A stretch of DNA of 64,000 nucleotides from CALAGB01 sp963789565. GTDB lineage: Bacteria; Chloroflexota; Chloroflexia; Thermomicrobiales; Thermomicrobiaceae. The stretch is from positions 1,550,001-1,614,000 of the forward strand of contig CAWBKX010000002.1 of assembly GCA_963789565.1 (NCBI GenBank), in the 5' to 3' direction. Below are positions 1-9,354 of this stretch, piece after piece. The notes under the pieces are model-generated. The model made no database searches, had not been told where the DNA came from, and saw only the letters and a list, made by a program, of their open reading frames with translations. The position numbers were made by a program, and so were the translations under genes. Within the stretch, counting starts at the first letter, position 1, and each line of letters starts with the position of its first letter.

Positions 1-1612
1 CCGGGGCGACCACGTAGCGTACGTTGAAGAGGTTGTATTCGCTCTGGTTCTGGTCGTTGAAAAGGACCTCGACGTCGGAGTTCAACGAGAGGGCATGGTA
101 GAGAAACCCGACCATGTCAAAGCCCTCGTTTTGCAATAGGCCATACATGGGGATATTGCCAACGCGATAGTCCTTGCCCCAGTCCCCCGCCAATCCGGCA
201 TAAACGCGCCCAGGCGGCAAACCGCGCAACGTCGTGAAGAGCGACGTGAGCTGCGGATTCTCGACGGCCAGCTCATCACGATTCTGGCGCATCAACGTCG
301 CGTTGTACGACAGAAAGTTGGCTCGATCATGAAAGGCCGGGAAGAGGAGCAATATACAGACGAGCCCAGCGACCACGGCCGGCAAGACGCTCCTTTGACG
401 CAAGAGCCATGGCCAGGGTGCGGCCAGTGCCACTCCAACGAGCAGCAAGCCTCCCAGATGCTCTCCGCCAATCAGTCGATGAAAGTGTAGCTCCGAACTG
501 AGCGGGAGCACTTTGAGTAACACGCCCCAGGTAGGACGACCGAAGTAGAGCGCCGTCCACGCACCGAAGAGGACCACGGGCAACCGATAGCGCGGCTCTC
601 GCCAGCGCAACAGGCACACGACCAATCCCACCGCCACCAACGCGGTCAGGATGGGGAGCCGATGGTAATCGAACATCTCCCCTTTTACGGTGGTCTTCAG
701 CACCCATGAGGCACCGTACGAGTCGTATTTGCTCGATAGCTCCCAGACGCTGCGGTTCATGTAGTCGCCGTCGACGAGGAACGGAACGAAGAAGTAGGAT
801 CCAGCCAGAGCTGTCAGCCCAATCAGGAGGACCAGGCGTCGACCCGTGCGCCAGAGCGTTGGCCAGAAGGTCGCGGTGCCGCCGTCGAACGCGACCAGCA
901 GCGCGATGATCGCCAGCGAGACGACCGCGATGTAGCCGTAGACCGTGTGACACAGCATGGTGACGGTCAGCAAAAGCGCTGAGAGCGCGTATCCACGTCC
1001 GTCACGCAGCAGTCGGTATCCCGCGGCGAGCGCCAGAGGCAGCAGGAACATGCCCCAGAGTTGGGTGTAAAGGCCATAGCCGCGCCAAACGTAGCTCGAG
1101 AAATCGAACCCATAAAGCGCGTTAGTGGCGATCAGCGGCGCGGCCATGCCCCCGAAGGCAGCAGCCAGATAGTCGAAACCAAAGCGGCGCATCGAGTAAT
1201 AGATCGAAAGCGGGAAGAGCGCCAGGAGCAGCACCGTCGACCACTCGATGATCGACTGGATCGAGATGGCGTGGCGCGCCAGGATGTAGACCGCGGCCAC
1301 GGGTACGTATTCGAGGTGCTGATAGTGGTGCGCGAGGGGATACCCCAGGCCGATCGTCCCTAGCCACGGATCGGTGGGATTCTGCCCCGCCGACCAGGCT
1401 TCGGCGGTCTGTTTGGCCGCCAGAACGTGCAAGACATTGTCGTTCAGCGGCGGAACGTGGATCGTGGCCTCTGGAAGCAATGTCACGAAGCTGAAGGCCA
1501 CGGCGATGAAGAGCACGACGTAGGCGATCACCCGTTGCCGCATCACCAACGTGGCCGGTGTTGCGTCCTGTGACTCGGTCTCCTCGATCGGGCTCGCAGA
1601 TACGGTCGCCAT
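1..1612 (-). CDS. Large polytopic membrane protein (C-terminus cut by window edge)
   Basis: The frame is open from an ATG at 1612-1610 to the window edge, giving at least 537 residues without the stop. The translation starts MATVSASPIEETESQD, then has a first hydrophobic helix (VIAYVVLFIAVAFSFVTLL) and about ten more strongly hydrophobic stretches separated by short loops. An external-looking loop follows the first helix (PPLNDNVLHVLAAKQTAEAW). After the last helix comes a soluble part (LFTTLRGLPPGRVYAGLAGDWGK). This organisation resembles GT-C/YfhO-like or '6-pyruvoyl-tetrahydropterin synthase-related' membrane proteins, which are often linked to envelope glycan assembly. No catalytic motif is visible, so the function is open. 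Arg-rich open frames on other frames here are shadows. Confidence 0.8.
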   Translation of the reverse strand, partial: MATVSASPIEETESQDATPATLVMRQRVIAYVVLFIAVAFSFVTLLPEATIHVPPLNDNVLHVLAAKQTAEAWSAGQNPTDPWLGTIGLGYPLAHHYQHLEYVPVAAVYILARHAISIQSIIEWSTVLLLALFPLSIYYSMRRFGFDYLAAAFGGMAAPLIATNALYGFDFSSYVWRGYGLYTQLWGMFLLPLALAAGYRLLRDGRGYALSALLLTVTMLCHTVYGYIAVVSLAIIALLVAFDGGTATFWPTLWRTGRRLVLLIGLTALAGSYFFVPFLVDGDYMNRSVWELSSKYDSYGASWVLKTTVKGEMFDYHRLPILTALVAVGLVVCLLRWREPRYRLPVVLFGAWTALYFGRPTWGVLLKVLPLSSELHFHRLIGGEHLGGLLLVGVALAAPWPWLLRQRSVLPAVVAGLVCILLLFPAFHDRANFLSYNATLMRQNRDELAVENPQLTSLFTTLRGLPPGRVYAGLAGDWGKDYRVGNIPMYGLLQNEGFDMVGFLYHALSLNSDVEVLFNDQNQSEYNLFNVRYVVAP

Positions 1613-1918
1613 CAGATCCCATCAATTCGCACACTGATCCGAAGGTCGGAGTTTCAATGACTGGCGGTCAAGAGTCTACCGCGTCGAGCGGTGAACGTAC
1701 ATAACCAATGCGCACTGAGAACCTCATGAAGTCGAACGACAGATGTACTTGACAGCAGTCCGGGCGTGGCAAGAGACCCATGCGTCTGCGCCGGACGCTC
1801 GTCGTGACGTCAAGGGCTCGCTATTTTCAGCAAATCGATCACCTTCTATGATGCAACAAAAGAATTTCCTGAGTTGGACTTTGCACGGCGTGCGCCGTGT
1901 GTCGAGAGGATCACGGAC
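1613..1918. other. Intergenic stretch, nothing recognised
   Basis: This is the divergent spacer between the membrane-protein gene and the collagen-like gene. It should carry both promoters, but I see no convincing -35/-10 pair, hairpin or repeat. Confidence 0.5.
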
Positions 1919-2974
1919 ATGCAGATACGCTCGTTGTTGCTCCGGTTATCCGCGATCGCGCTTCTGGTCATCGGAGGGGCGGCCGTGTTTGCCGGGCCTG
2001 CCAGCTCCACGACGCTGAGCGTCGCCCCGTTGCTGGATTGCGTCAACTTTGACCAGGCAGACAACCTGCTCACCGCGACATGGGGGTATGTGAACACCGG
2101 AGATACCACCGTGTCCATCAAAGATTCATCCCAAAACTACTTCAGTCCGCCACCTGGGATTCAAGGCCAGCCGACCACCTTCGAACCCGGTACGTTCCAC
2201 AATGTCTTTCAGACAGACTTTAGTCTCAGCAACTCTTCATCTTCGTCCTGGAATCTCGACGGCTTCGCCGTGACCGCGACCAACGACCCGAACAACTACT
2301 GCGCGACGTACGGCGTGCCGGGTCCTGCAGGCCCGGAAGGCCCGACCGGAGCGAGCGGTCCCGCAGGACCACAGGGTCCGGTCGGGCCACAGGGTCCATA
2401 GGGTCCTGCTGGGGTGACTGGCCCGACTGGTGCGAACGGACCGCAGGGTGATGTAGGAGCCCCTGGTCCGGCGGGCGCAACGGGCCAGACCGGACCAACC
2501 GGCCCAACAGGGGCGACCGGAACCACCGGTGCCGTGGGCCCGACCGGCGCAACAGGACCACAAGGCAATTCCGGGCCGACGGGATCGACTGGCCCTCAGG
2601 GCACGATCGGTGACACCGGTCCTTCCGGACCGACTGGCATCACCGGTGATACAGGACCGTCTGGCCCGATTGGAGCATCGGGACCATCAGGACCGCAGGG
2701 TCCGGCCGGGATCAGCGGATACCAGCAGGTCATCAGCGATCCGATTTCGATCCCCATGTTCCATCAGGTGACGGCAAGTGCACGTTGTCCGGACGGCGAC
2801 GTGGCCATTGCCGGAGGTTTCGAACTGGTGAACCAGGGGGGCCTGATACTGGCCAGCCCGCAGGTGCTGTCCAGCTATCCATCTGGTCAATCGTGGGTCT
2901 TGACCGTGATGAACTCGAGCTTCCGCAGCTCAGTGCAGTTCCGCATCCATGTCACCTGTGCAGCAGCGCCGTAG
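1919..2974 (+). pseudogene. Secreted collagen-like (Gly-X-Y) protein interrupted by an in-frame TAG
   Basis: From ATG 1919 there is a signal peptide (MQIRSLLLRLSAIALLVIGG, cleavage probably after AGPAS). A domain of about 110 residues follows, and then Gly-X-Y triplets (GPAGPEGPTGASGPAGPQGP). The frame meets TAG at 2399-2401 inside a GPQGP-type triplet. It then continues without a shift through about 35 more triplets to a C-terminal domain (ARCPDGDVAIAGGFELVNQG ... HVTCAAAP) ending at 2974. The stop sits where the repeat expects CAG (Gln), so one C-to-T change explains it. The intact product would be about 351 residues. A C-terminal domain with the ARCP...AxGGF pattern is usual in bacterial collagen-like surface proteins. 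Alternatives are a sequencing error or amber read-through. Pro-rich frames on the opposite strand are shadows of the repeat. Confidence 0.8.
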
Positions 2975-3045
2975 ATAGAGCCGACGAAACGGCGCTCCGA
3001 TACGAGATCAACTCGGAGCGCCGTCGTGTCCACATCAAAGATTCA

Positions 3046-3846
3046 TCATTCGGCTTGCTGATCCAGGACCCGGGCCATGAACGCGCGCATCGTGCCGACG
3101 AGCCAGTCGGGGTGCCGCCAGGGGATGAAGTGGTTGGCGTTCGGACAGACGGCCAGTTCCGCGCACGGGATCGCCCGGTACATGGCGACCGCGTCCTCGA
3201 CCGGTACATCCTCATCCCGATCGCCGACCATGACGAGCGTCGGTGCCTGAATCCGCCCGAACTCAACGTCGCTCATCCCTTCATAATCGAGCCACAGGCG
3301 TGCCGTCTGCTCCACAACACGCCTCCATTGCTCGGGACCACCGGGATGCTTGGCGTGATAGCGCGGCGCGGAATCGCCAAGATTGGAGTCCAGCGTAGTC
3401 AGGTCGGGCTGGGCTCGATCGTCGATGCCGAAGAACTCGCGTACCCACTGACGTGATTCAGCCGACACGCGGAAATCAGCGGCGCCAACCAGCAGCCCTC
3501 GAGCCAAGTCTGGATACCGGCTGCCAATCTGCAGTGCATGCTGACCGCCATCGCTCCACCCAGCGACAAATGGCCGCGCCAAACCGAGCACGTCGATGAG
3601 CCGCGCGAAGTCCTCGGCGATCAGCGGATAGGTGAGCGAGCCGGATGGATTGCTCGATCGACCGTGGCCGCGCACGTCAACGCTCACCACTCGAAAGTCA
3701 GCCGCCAATTGTGGGATAAGATTGTCCCAGTCGCGACCACTTCCGAGACCACCATGAAGGAGAAGGAGGGGCACGCCTGCTCCTTGCTCCTCAACATAGA
3801 GCGTGACTCCATTCACCTCGACGTATCGTTCGTTTCCCTCGCTCAT
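3046..3846 (-). CDS. Alpha/beta hydrolase
   Basis: The product is a 266-residue alpha/beta-hydrolase-fold enzyme. The oxyanion motif is LLLLHGGLGSGRDWD, the strand-4 DVRGHGRS motif is present, and a nucleophile-elbow-like segment (FVAGWSDGGQHAL) carries Ser in GWSDGG. The acid is probably in LVMVGDRDEDVP and the catalytic His in CPNANHFIPW. The start chosen is ATG 3846 (MSEGNERYVEV), preceded by a GGGGGAAAGAG ribosome-binding site. The frame extends about 100 residues further upstream, but that part looks non-coding. The substrate is unknown. The family includes esterases, epoxide hydrolases and haloperoxidase-like enzymes. It is a monocistronic gene followed at 273 bp by another hydrolase gene on the same strand. 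Confidence 0.85.
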   Translation of the reverse strand: MSEGNERYVEVNGVTLYVEEQGAGVPLLLLHGGLGSGRDWDNLIPQLAADFRVVSVDVRGHGRSSNPSGSLTYPLIAEDFARLIDVLGLARPFVAGWSDGGQHALQIGSRYPDLARGLLVGAADFRVSAESRQWVREFFGIDDRAQPDLTTLDSNLGDSAPRYHAKHPGGPEQWRRVVEQTARLWLDYEGMSDVEFGRIQAPTLVMVGDRDEDVPVEDAVAMYRAIPCAELAVCPNANHFIPWRHPDWLVGTMRAFMARVLDQQAE

Positions 3847-4126
3847 CACTGCTCTTTCCCCCTCACGCTCCCAACCGGTCAAATTGGTTGCCGTGCTCAC
3901 GCGAGTCGACCCGGTCTCCTGCAGCGTCGACTCCATCCGGCAGACAGTACTGGGCACGAGCTCCCAGGGACAGACGTTCGCCCAGTCGCACGAGTTCACC
4001 CTTTTCGGACACTCGCTCAATCCATGGTGCGACATTCCGTTGGTGCTGGCGTAAGTAGCGGTGATGATCGCGCTCGCGGTTCTCTCGTTCAGCCAGAAGG
4101 AGTATCGTCGAGCGTCGGACGGAGCG

Positions 4127-5122
4127 TCAGGATGCGTTGGCTGCTCCCGCACCCGTTTCCGCGATGGAGACGTCCAGCGATTGATGGAAGAACTGGATCA
4201 CCCGCAGTTGGTAGTCGTTGGGGTCGAGCGTGCGAGCCTCGACGTGGCCCGCTCCAGGCACCCACCAGACCTCTTTCGGCTGATTGGCGGCGGCGAAGTT
4301 TTGCTCGCTGTTCACCGGCGGTACAAGCGTGTCGGCGGTGCCATGGATGATGAAAACTGGTCGAGGGCTGATGCTTCCGATCACCTTCACGGGACGCACC
4401 TGATGCACGTTGGAGCCAGTGCGCCACTCCGCGATCTTCACGGTCACCGGTGCAAAGGGGAACGCGGGCACGTGGAGGAATTTCTGGAAGCTCGTGGCAA
4501 TCACATTTGAGGCGGCGCTGAAGCCGCTGTCATCGACGATCGCCGCAATGCGCTTGTCTCGGGCCGCGGCCAGAATGGTGACGGACGCGCCCAGTGAGAC
4601 GCCTAGCGCTCCAATCCGACCATGGTCCACGTCCGGTCGCGTCACCAGATAGTCGACGGCCGAGACCAGGTCGAGCTGCTCTTTGGCTCCGAGCGTGACC
4701 GCATCGCCACCGCTCTGGCCACGTTCACGCATGTCATAGGTGAAAACACTGAACCCCGCACGGTTGAGGAAGTCGGCCCACGGGATCATCTGATCCTGAT
4801 CGTCGCCATAGCCGTGGGAGAGAATGATGGTCGTTTTGCTCGTACCTGGGAAGAAGCGACCGGCCAGAGTGATGCCGTCGCGCGTCGTGAACGTCACCGG
4901 CTCGGCCTTGAGGTTTGGATAATCGCTGAGTGACCAGTCATAGACGTTTTGGTGCGGATGGATGGCGCGTCCTGATGCGTACCAGCCGACCCCGCCAAGC
5001 ACCACGACAATGAGGAGTAGCACGACCAGGATGATCATGACGATCGTCCGGAGCCAGGAGCGACGGCGTCCACGTTCCTCCTCGTCCTCCGCGAGCGAAC
5101 TCTGCTGCATCGTGTTCCCCAT
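4127..5122 (-). CDS. Membrane-anchored alpha/beta hydrolase
   Basis: The product has 331 residues. An acidic/basic N-terminal tail precedes one transmembrane helix (TIVMIILVVLLLIVVVLGGV, about residues 26-45), then a serine-hydrolase domain of the BAAT/dienelactone-hydrolase type. Visible motifs are IILSHGYGDDQDQM (oxyanion), YDMRERGQS, the elbow GALGVSLGAS (Ser nucleophile), FIIHGTADTLVPP (Asp) and VPGAGHVEA (His). The catalytic domain is expected outside the membrane. A second ATG four codons in (at 5110) has a better ribosome-binding site (GGGGAA) and may be the true start. Substrate unknown; the family includes YqkD-like peptidase/esterase proteins. Confidence 0.85.
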   Translation of the reverse strand: MGNTMQQSSLAEDEEERGRRRSWLRTIVMIILVVLLLIVVVLGGVGWYASGRAIHPHQNVYDWSLSDYPNLKAEPVTFTTRDGITLAGRFFPGTSKTTIILSHGYGDDQDQMIPWADFLNRAGFSVFTYDMRERGQSGGDAVTLGAKEQLDLVSAVDYLVTRPDVDHGRIGALGVSLGASVTILAAARDKRIAAIVDDSGFSAASNVIATSFQKFLHVPAFPFAPVTVKIAEWRTGSNVHQVRPVKVIGSISPRPVFIIHGTADTLVPPVNSEQNFAAANQPKEVWWVPGAGHVEARTLDPNDYQLRVIQFFHQSLDVSIAETGAGAANAS

Positions 5123-5344
5123 ATCGACAGATGTCTTGAATCCCTCACGGCCGTGCCGAGCCCGATGATAGCACCGGGAAGATCGGCTCGGCGCAGGTCA
5201 CCCTTCAATGGCTCGCTTTAACGCTGCTGGCGCGATCTGGCGCGAGATGTAATCCGGTTGTAACGGGCACGAGCATACGATTGGATCGGCGAGGACCACG
5301 CGCATCGGCAGAACATGCGTATGTGTCGGAAAGTGAGCCGATCA

Positions 5345-6343
5345 ATGACCACCACGCTAGAACGTCCGCAAACCAACCCGATCCACGTCCAATATCACAA
5401 CGGGAAAACGCCGCCGGGCCTCGTGATTGAGAACGCTGTTGAAATCCATGGTCTTACAAAGCGGTTCGGCCATTTCACCGCGGTCGACTCCCTCTCCTTC
5501 GCGGTGCCAGCAGGTTCGATCTTTGGCTTCCTGGGTCCCAATGGTGCCGGGAAGACGACAACGCTGGGAATGCTGCTCGGGCTGATCCCTCACGACGCAG
5601 GCTCGGCCGAAGTGCTCGGTTTCGACATTGGCAGCCAGCTTCCGGATGCCTTGGATCGCACCGGCGCACTGGTCGAACGGCCCGCCTTTTACCCCTATTT
5701 GAGCGGGCGACGCAATCTGTCGTTGTTCGCGCGGGTCGCAGGCATCAACGACCCCGCTCGAATCCGACAGGCACTCGAAGAGGTCGACCTACTCAGCCGA
5801 GCCGATGCGAAATTCGGCGGCTATTCCACCGGAATGAAGCAGCGTCTCGGTATTGCCGCAGCGTTGATTCGCCGACCGGAGCTGATCATCCTCGACGAAC
5901 CGACGAGCGGACTCGACCCAGCCGGCCAGTTGGAGATTCGCAACCTGGTTCGCGAACTGGCAGGAGAAGGACGAACGATCCTCCTCTCAAGCCATCTACT
6001 CAACGAGGTACAGCAGGTCTGCACACACGTTGCGATCATCGACAAAGGCAAGCTCGTGCAGACGGGTACGTTGGAGCAGCTACTCACGAGCGAAAGCGTG
6101 GTCGAAGTCCGAGTCGTCGATCGAGCGAGTGAAGCGGCCAATGTCCTTCGCGGCATTCCCAGCGTGTCTGACGTCGATATCCTCGACGGCCACCTCATCG
6201 TCAAAGTGCCTGCCGACCAAGCTGCCAGCATCAACCGAGTGCTCGTCGCTGCTGGGTTCGATGTGTGCGGTCTCAACCCTCGCGAAAGCAAACTCGAGGA
6301 GCGTTTCCTGGATCTGACCAATCAGTTCGAGAAGGAGGCCTGA
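5345..6343 (+). CDS. ABC transporter ATP-binding protein (ABC-2 exporter type)
   Basis: This is a single nucleotide-binding domain. It has Walker A GPNGAGKTT, a Q-loop region, signature YSTGMKQRLG, Walker B LIILDEPTSG and the H-loop LLSSHLLNEV. The C-terminal 80-residue extension (VVEVRVVDRASEAANVLRGI...) is usual in DrrA/CcmA-type exporters. The start chosen is ATG 5345 (MTTTLERPQ); the frame allows one at 5315. The gene is followed by one intervening base and then the permease gene, so the two form an operon and a half-transporter pair. The exported substrate cannot be read from the sequence (bacitracin/daunorubicin-like subfamily). Confidence 0.9.
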   Translation: MTTTLERPQTNPIHVQYHNGKTPPGLVIENAVEIHGLTKRFGHFTAVDSLSFAVPAGSIFGFLGPNGAGKTTTLGMLLGLIPHDAGSAEVLGFDIGSQLPDALDRTGALVERPAFYPYLSGRRNLSLFARVAGINDPARIRQALEEVDLLSRADAKFGGYSTGMKQRLGIAAALIRRPELIILDEPTSGLDPAGQLEIRNLVRELAGEGRTILLSSHLLNEVQQVCTHVAIIDKGKLVQTGTLEQLLTSESVVEVRVVDRASEAANVLRGIPSVSDVDILDGHLIVKVPADQAASINRVLVAAGFDVCGLNPRESKLEERFLDLTNQFEKEA

Positions 6344-6344
6344 C

Positions 6345-7190
6345 ATGGCATCGATTCGAACCCTCCTGAGTGTCGAGCTGACGAAGCTGGTGCGCCGCCC
6401 GATGACATGGATCCTCTCGGCGATCTTGGTCGGATTCACCGCCTTCATCTACTTTTCGTTGGTCATCGCGCTTGTAGCGCCTGATTCGGCCAATATCGAC
6501 AGGGCATCGCTGGAAAAGGAAATTCTTCTACCGAATGGCATCTATTTCGGCGGCTCGCTGGCTGGATCGTTCGTAACGATTCTGATCATCATCCTGGCAG
6601 CCGGGTCTTTCGGTAGCGAGTTCAGCTGGTCGACAGTGCGCACGAACCTCCTGATGGGTGCGACGCGCCTGCGCTTTCTGGTCGCCAAGGTGCTGGGGCT
6701 CGTGGTGGTCGCGTTCGTCTGGCTCTTCGTCGCAAACATGATGGCGCTGGCCGGAGAGATCATCACAGCTGCCGCAACCAATCACGCGATTCCAACCGAG
6801 TATTTGGCGAGCGCATCGTTCGCTGCCGACTTCGGATTGATCTTGTTCCACTCGATGGTCGTGCTCGCGGTCTGGACACTGCTGGCTTCCGCTGCCACCG
6901 TGGTTACCGGGTCACTCGCGGCCGGATTGGGGATAACGCTCTCGGCGACATTGCTCGGATCCGAGATCGCGGGACTCATCGCGCAAATTGGTGACGTCGG
7001 GAGATGGGTGGCGCGCATCATTCCGAACCGCGCGCTCGACGCGATCATCTCGCTGGACTCTGCCGATCCCCCGTCGTATCTTGCGTCCGATTGGGTCTGG
7101 ATCATCGCCAGCGTCGTCGGTTGGTCACTCGTCGTCGCGATTCTGGCCATACGCCGGTTCCAGCGCATGAATTTGGTCGGCGGATCGTAG
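6345..7190 (+). CDS. ABC-2 type permease
   Basis: The 281-residue protein has six strongly hydrophobic segments, beginning with PMTWILSAILVGFTAFIYFS after a short basic N-terminus. A soluble loop with SANIDRASLEKEILLP follows. This is the standard layout of an ABC-2 permease partner. An AGAAGGAGG ribosome-binding site lies within the end of the ATPase gene, so the pair is translationally coupled. The AWS/TVRTNLLMGATRLRFLVAK loop is the usual coupling region. Substrate unknown. Confidence 0.88.
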   Translation: MASIRTLLSVELTKLVRRPMTWILSAILVGFTAFIYFSLVIALVAPDSANIDRASLEKEILLPNGIYFGGSLAGSFVTILIIILAAGSFGSEFSWSTVRTNLLMGATRLRFLVAKVLGLVVVAFVWLFVANMMALAGEIITAAATNHAIPTEYLASASFAADFGLILFHSMVVLAVWTLLASAATVVTGSLAAGLGITLSATLLGSEIAGLIAQIGDVGRWVARIIPNRALDAIISLDSADPPSYLASDWVWIIASVVGWSLVVAILAIRRFQRMNLVGGS

Positions 7191-7208
7191 CGAAAAAGGA
7201 CGCGATGC

Positions 7209-7724
7209 GTGCGGAACATCGAGACGAAGGCGTCCGTGAAAGATCTTGAGCACGTGAAGGCTGTTGCGCTGGCGGTCGGCGCCGAGGATCACGGTATACA
7301 ACGCGACACCGATACGTATTTCCAGGTCACTCATGGACGCCTCAAGCTGCGCGTGACTGAGGGCATTTCCGGCGGGACATTGATCGCCTACCATCGGGCA
7401 GACCAGCGTGGCAGCCGCGAATCCAACTATCAGTTGGTTGCAACCTCCGCTCCAGAGGCCCTACGTGCGGCGTTGCGTGACACGCTTGGCGTGCTGGTCG
7501 AAGTCCGCAAGCGGCGTCATCTGCTCATGTACGGAGCGACACGCATCCACCTCGACGAGATCGATGATTTCGGCGCATTCGTCGAGCTCGAGACGGTTCT
7601 GGGTGGACAGAGCCGCGAGGCAGCCGCGACGGAGCACGCCTGGTTGCGCGAGCGGTTGGGACTGACAAGCGAGATGACCATCGCGGGAAGCTACAGCGAT
7701 TTACTCATGGAGCGTAGCGGCTGA
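7209..7724 (+). CDS. CYTH-domain protein (triphosphate tunnel metalloenzyme family)
   Basis: The 171-residue protein has a GTG start (VRNIETKASV). Its N-terminal xIETKA resembles the ExExK motif of CYTH proteins, which include class IV adenylate cyclases, thiamine triphosphatases and inorganic triphosphatases. Alternating basic and acidic strands follow (LKLRVTEG, LIAYHRADQ, VEVRKRRHLL, IHLDEIDDFGAFVELE), as expected for the tunnel wall. The first Glu of ExExK appears to be Asn/Arg here, so activity is uncertain. It lies 18 bp after the permease and may be co-transcribed. Its last 20 bp overlap the convergent glycosylase gene. Confidence 0.75.
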   Translation: MRNIETKASVKDLEHVKAVALAVGAEDHGIQRDTDTYFQVTHGRLKLRVTEGISGGTLIAYHRADQRGSRESNYQLVATSAPEALRAALRDTLGVLVEVRKRRHLLMYGATRIHLDEIDDFGAFVELETVLGGQSREAAATEHAWLRERLGLTSEMTIAGSYSDLLMERSG

Positions 7725-8670
7725 ACCCATTTGTTTGCAGCTCCAACCACCACAGGAAGGCAGCCCAGCCACGCCAACCGGACCAGGGCTCCGCGATCTC
7801 GCGCACTTCGACCTCGCTCGCGGTGTGGCCCAGTCCGTAAGCCAAACCGATGATCTTGCGCAAACCCAGATCTCCGGCGGGGATACTGTCTCGAGCACCA
7901 AGACCGCGCATCAGGACGTACTCGGCCGTCCAGCGCCCGATGCCCCGATGACGAACCAGCTCTTTCACGCCGTCGTCAAACGGCAGTTCGCCAACAGCCC
8001 ACAGATCGAGCTCGCCACTCGCGATCAGCCGCGACAGGTCGATCATGTAGCTCGCCTTCTGTCGACTGAACTGCAGAGCCAGCAGGTCAGCAGGTTCGAG
8101 CGCCGCGATGCGCTCCGGTTCGGGCAGCATGAGCATCTCGTGCTGCCTGAAACATACGCGACGCCCAAACTGATCCAGCAACGCCTGCTTCATACGTCGC
8201 GCAAAGGCGATGTTCACCTGCTGACCGACGATGGCGAAGATGAGGGCCTCATACGGATCGGCGACCAAGAGCGGCCGGATGCCGGGGAGCTCATGTACCA
8301 ACCTGCCCAGTACCGGGTCCTGTTTGGCGACGTCGAAAAAGGGGCTAGGGTCGACGTCCAGCAAGAAGATGCGCGTCACGTGCGCTTCGGCCGCGGTGAC
8401 AAGGTCGGATGTCAGGCAGGCGGCTGCAATGTCGAGCGCGATCCGCGGCGATCCAACGCTGCCGATATCGCGAAGCGTCAAGAGGAGATCGACGCCAGCC
8501 AGACGCACAGCGCGCCGGCAAACGCCCCTCTCGAGATCGACTTCCTCGAGCACGGACGAGGGGGACGTCGCCAGGTAGTTGAGCGCCAGCCGAAACGAAT
8601 AGGGTGCGGAGGGATGGAGCTCGTCGTGGACCTCATCGATTCGCTGAGAGCGCTCCGCATCCGCCATCAT
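7705..8670 (-). CDS. alkA: DNA-3-methyladenine glycosylase II, AlkA type
   Basis: The 321-residue protein has an AlkA-like N-terminal domain and an HhH-GPD domain. The GPD start is PYEALIFAIVGQQVN. The helix-hairpin-helix is LVRHRGIGRWTAEYVLMRGL. The catalytic Asp follows in DSIPAGDLGLRK, and the C-terminal aromatic cluster is EPWSGWRGWAAFLWW. It removes alkylated bases from DNA in base-excision repair. No Ada-type methyl-acceptor domain is fused. The gene is convergent with the CYTH gene. Confidence 0.88.
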   Translation of the reverse strand: MMADAERSQRIDEVHDELHPSAPYSFRLALNYLATSPSSVLEEVDLERGVCRRAVRLAGVDLLLTLRDIGSVGSPRIALDIAAACLTSDLVTAAEAHVTRIFLLDVDPSPFFDVAKQDPVLGRLVHELPGIRPLLVADPYEALIFAIVGQQVNIAFARRMKQALLDQFGRRVCFRQHEMLMLPEPERIAALEPADLLALQFSRQKASYMIDLSRLIASGELDLWAVGELPFDDGVKELVRHRGIGRWTAEYVLMRGLGARDSIPAGDLGLRKIIGLAYGLGHTASEVEVREIAEPWSGWRGWAAFLWWLELQTNGFSRYAP

Positions 8671-8705
8671 TCGAGATCCACGTCATCACTCCTGCACTGC
8701 CTACC

Positions 8706-9266
8706 TCAGCGTTGGCCGGGCAGCACCTCTTTGGCCGACTGTTGTGAAGGGTCGAAATACAGGCGCGGCAGGATCATAGTGTTGGCGCCGAAGAGGACGT
8801 ACTCGTACGTCGCCTCACCGTCGTGGCCTCGCTGTGCGTGGATGTCCTGTGGTGGCGGTGGCAAGACGACCGCGTCCCCTACTTCGAGGATACGCTCCTC
8901 GACCATCTCCACATGAGCGTCGCCCGCGCCGGTACCATCGTCCTCGCGGCGCCAGACCTGATATTGGTCGCGCCCCTGATACACCCCTATGACACCCCAA
9001 CTGCCATGGCTGTGAATTGGCGTCATAGCTTCGGGGCCGAATCTCGCACGAACGAGGATCAAACCCGAGTCGTCGGTGTAGAGCGGCTTTGATTGGCTGC
9101 CGGTATGGATGTTCCCCATCGGCTCATCGCCCGCCAACTCGGGATGCTGAGCCAATTCCCTCATGCGTTCGGCGATCTTGTTGAGCCCCGCCTCGCTGGA
9201 GCCGTCGCTCGCCAGAATCTCCTTCACTTCACCGATGAAGGTCTCGATGGTGTAAGTAGCCGTCAT
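8706..9266 (-). CDS. Cupin protein of the cysteine-dioxygenase-like family
   Basis: The product has 186 residues. The start at ATG 9266 has a strong AAGGAGGGC site; the longer upstream frame is not supported. A cupin first motif is visible as PIHSHGSWGVIGVYQG (two His) and the second motif as PPPQDIHAQRGHDG. An N-terminal helical part precedes the barrel (FIGEVKEILASDGSSEAGL). This matches PCO/CDO-like cupins that bind Fe(II) and oxidise thiols, but the substrate here is not determined. It lies 89 bp downstream of the CoA-transferase gene and may share its transcript. Confidence 0.75.
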   Translation of the reverse strand: MTATYTIETFIGEVKEILASDGSSEAGLNKIAERMRELAQHPELAGDEPMGNIHTGSQSKPLYTDDSGLILVRARFGPEAMTPIHSHGSWGVIGVYQGRDQYQVWRREDDGTGAGDAHVEMVEERILEVGDAVVLPPPPQDIHAQRGHDGEATYEYVLFGANTMILPRLYFDPSQQSAKEVLPGQR

Positions 9267-9354
9267 GCATAGCCCTCCTTGTAATTGGAACGTTCTTGAA
9301 TAGTACCGTGGCGGTGACCAGCGTGAAATCCGACCGGGCAGGCACAAACCGCTT

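Noticed and set aside
327..953. Open frames of about 200 residues on the minus strand near the window start.
   Set aside because: They are Arg-rich and out of frame with the clear membrane-protein reading frame that covers the same bases.
2226..2568. Long Pro/Ser/Arg-rich open frames on the minus strand.
   Set aside because: They are reverse-strand shadows of the Gly-X-Y repeats of the collagen-like gene.
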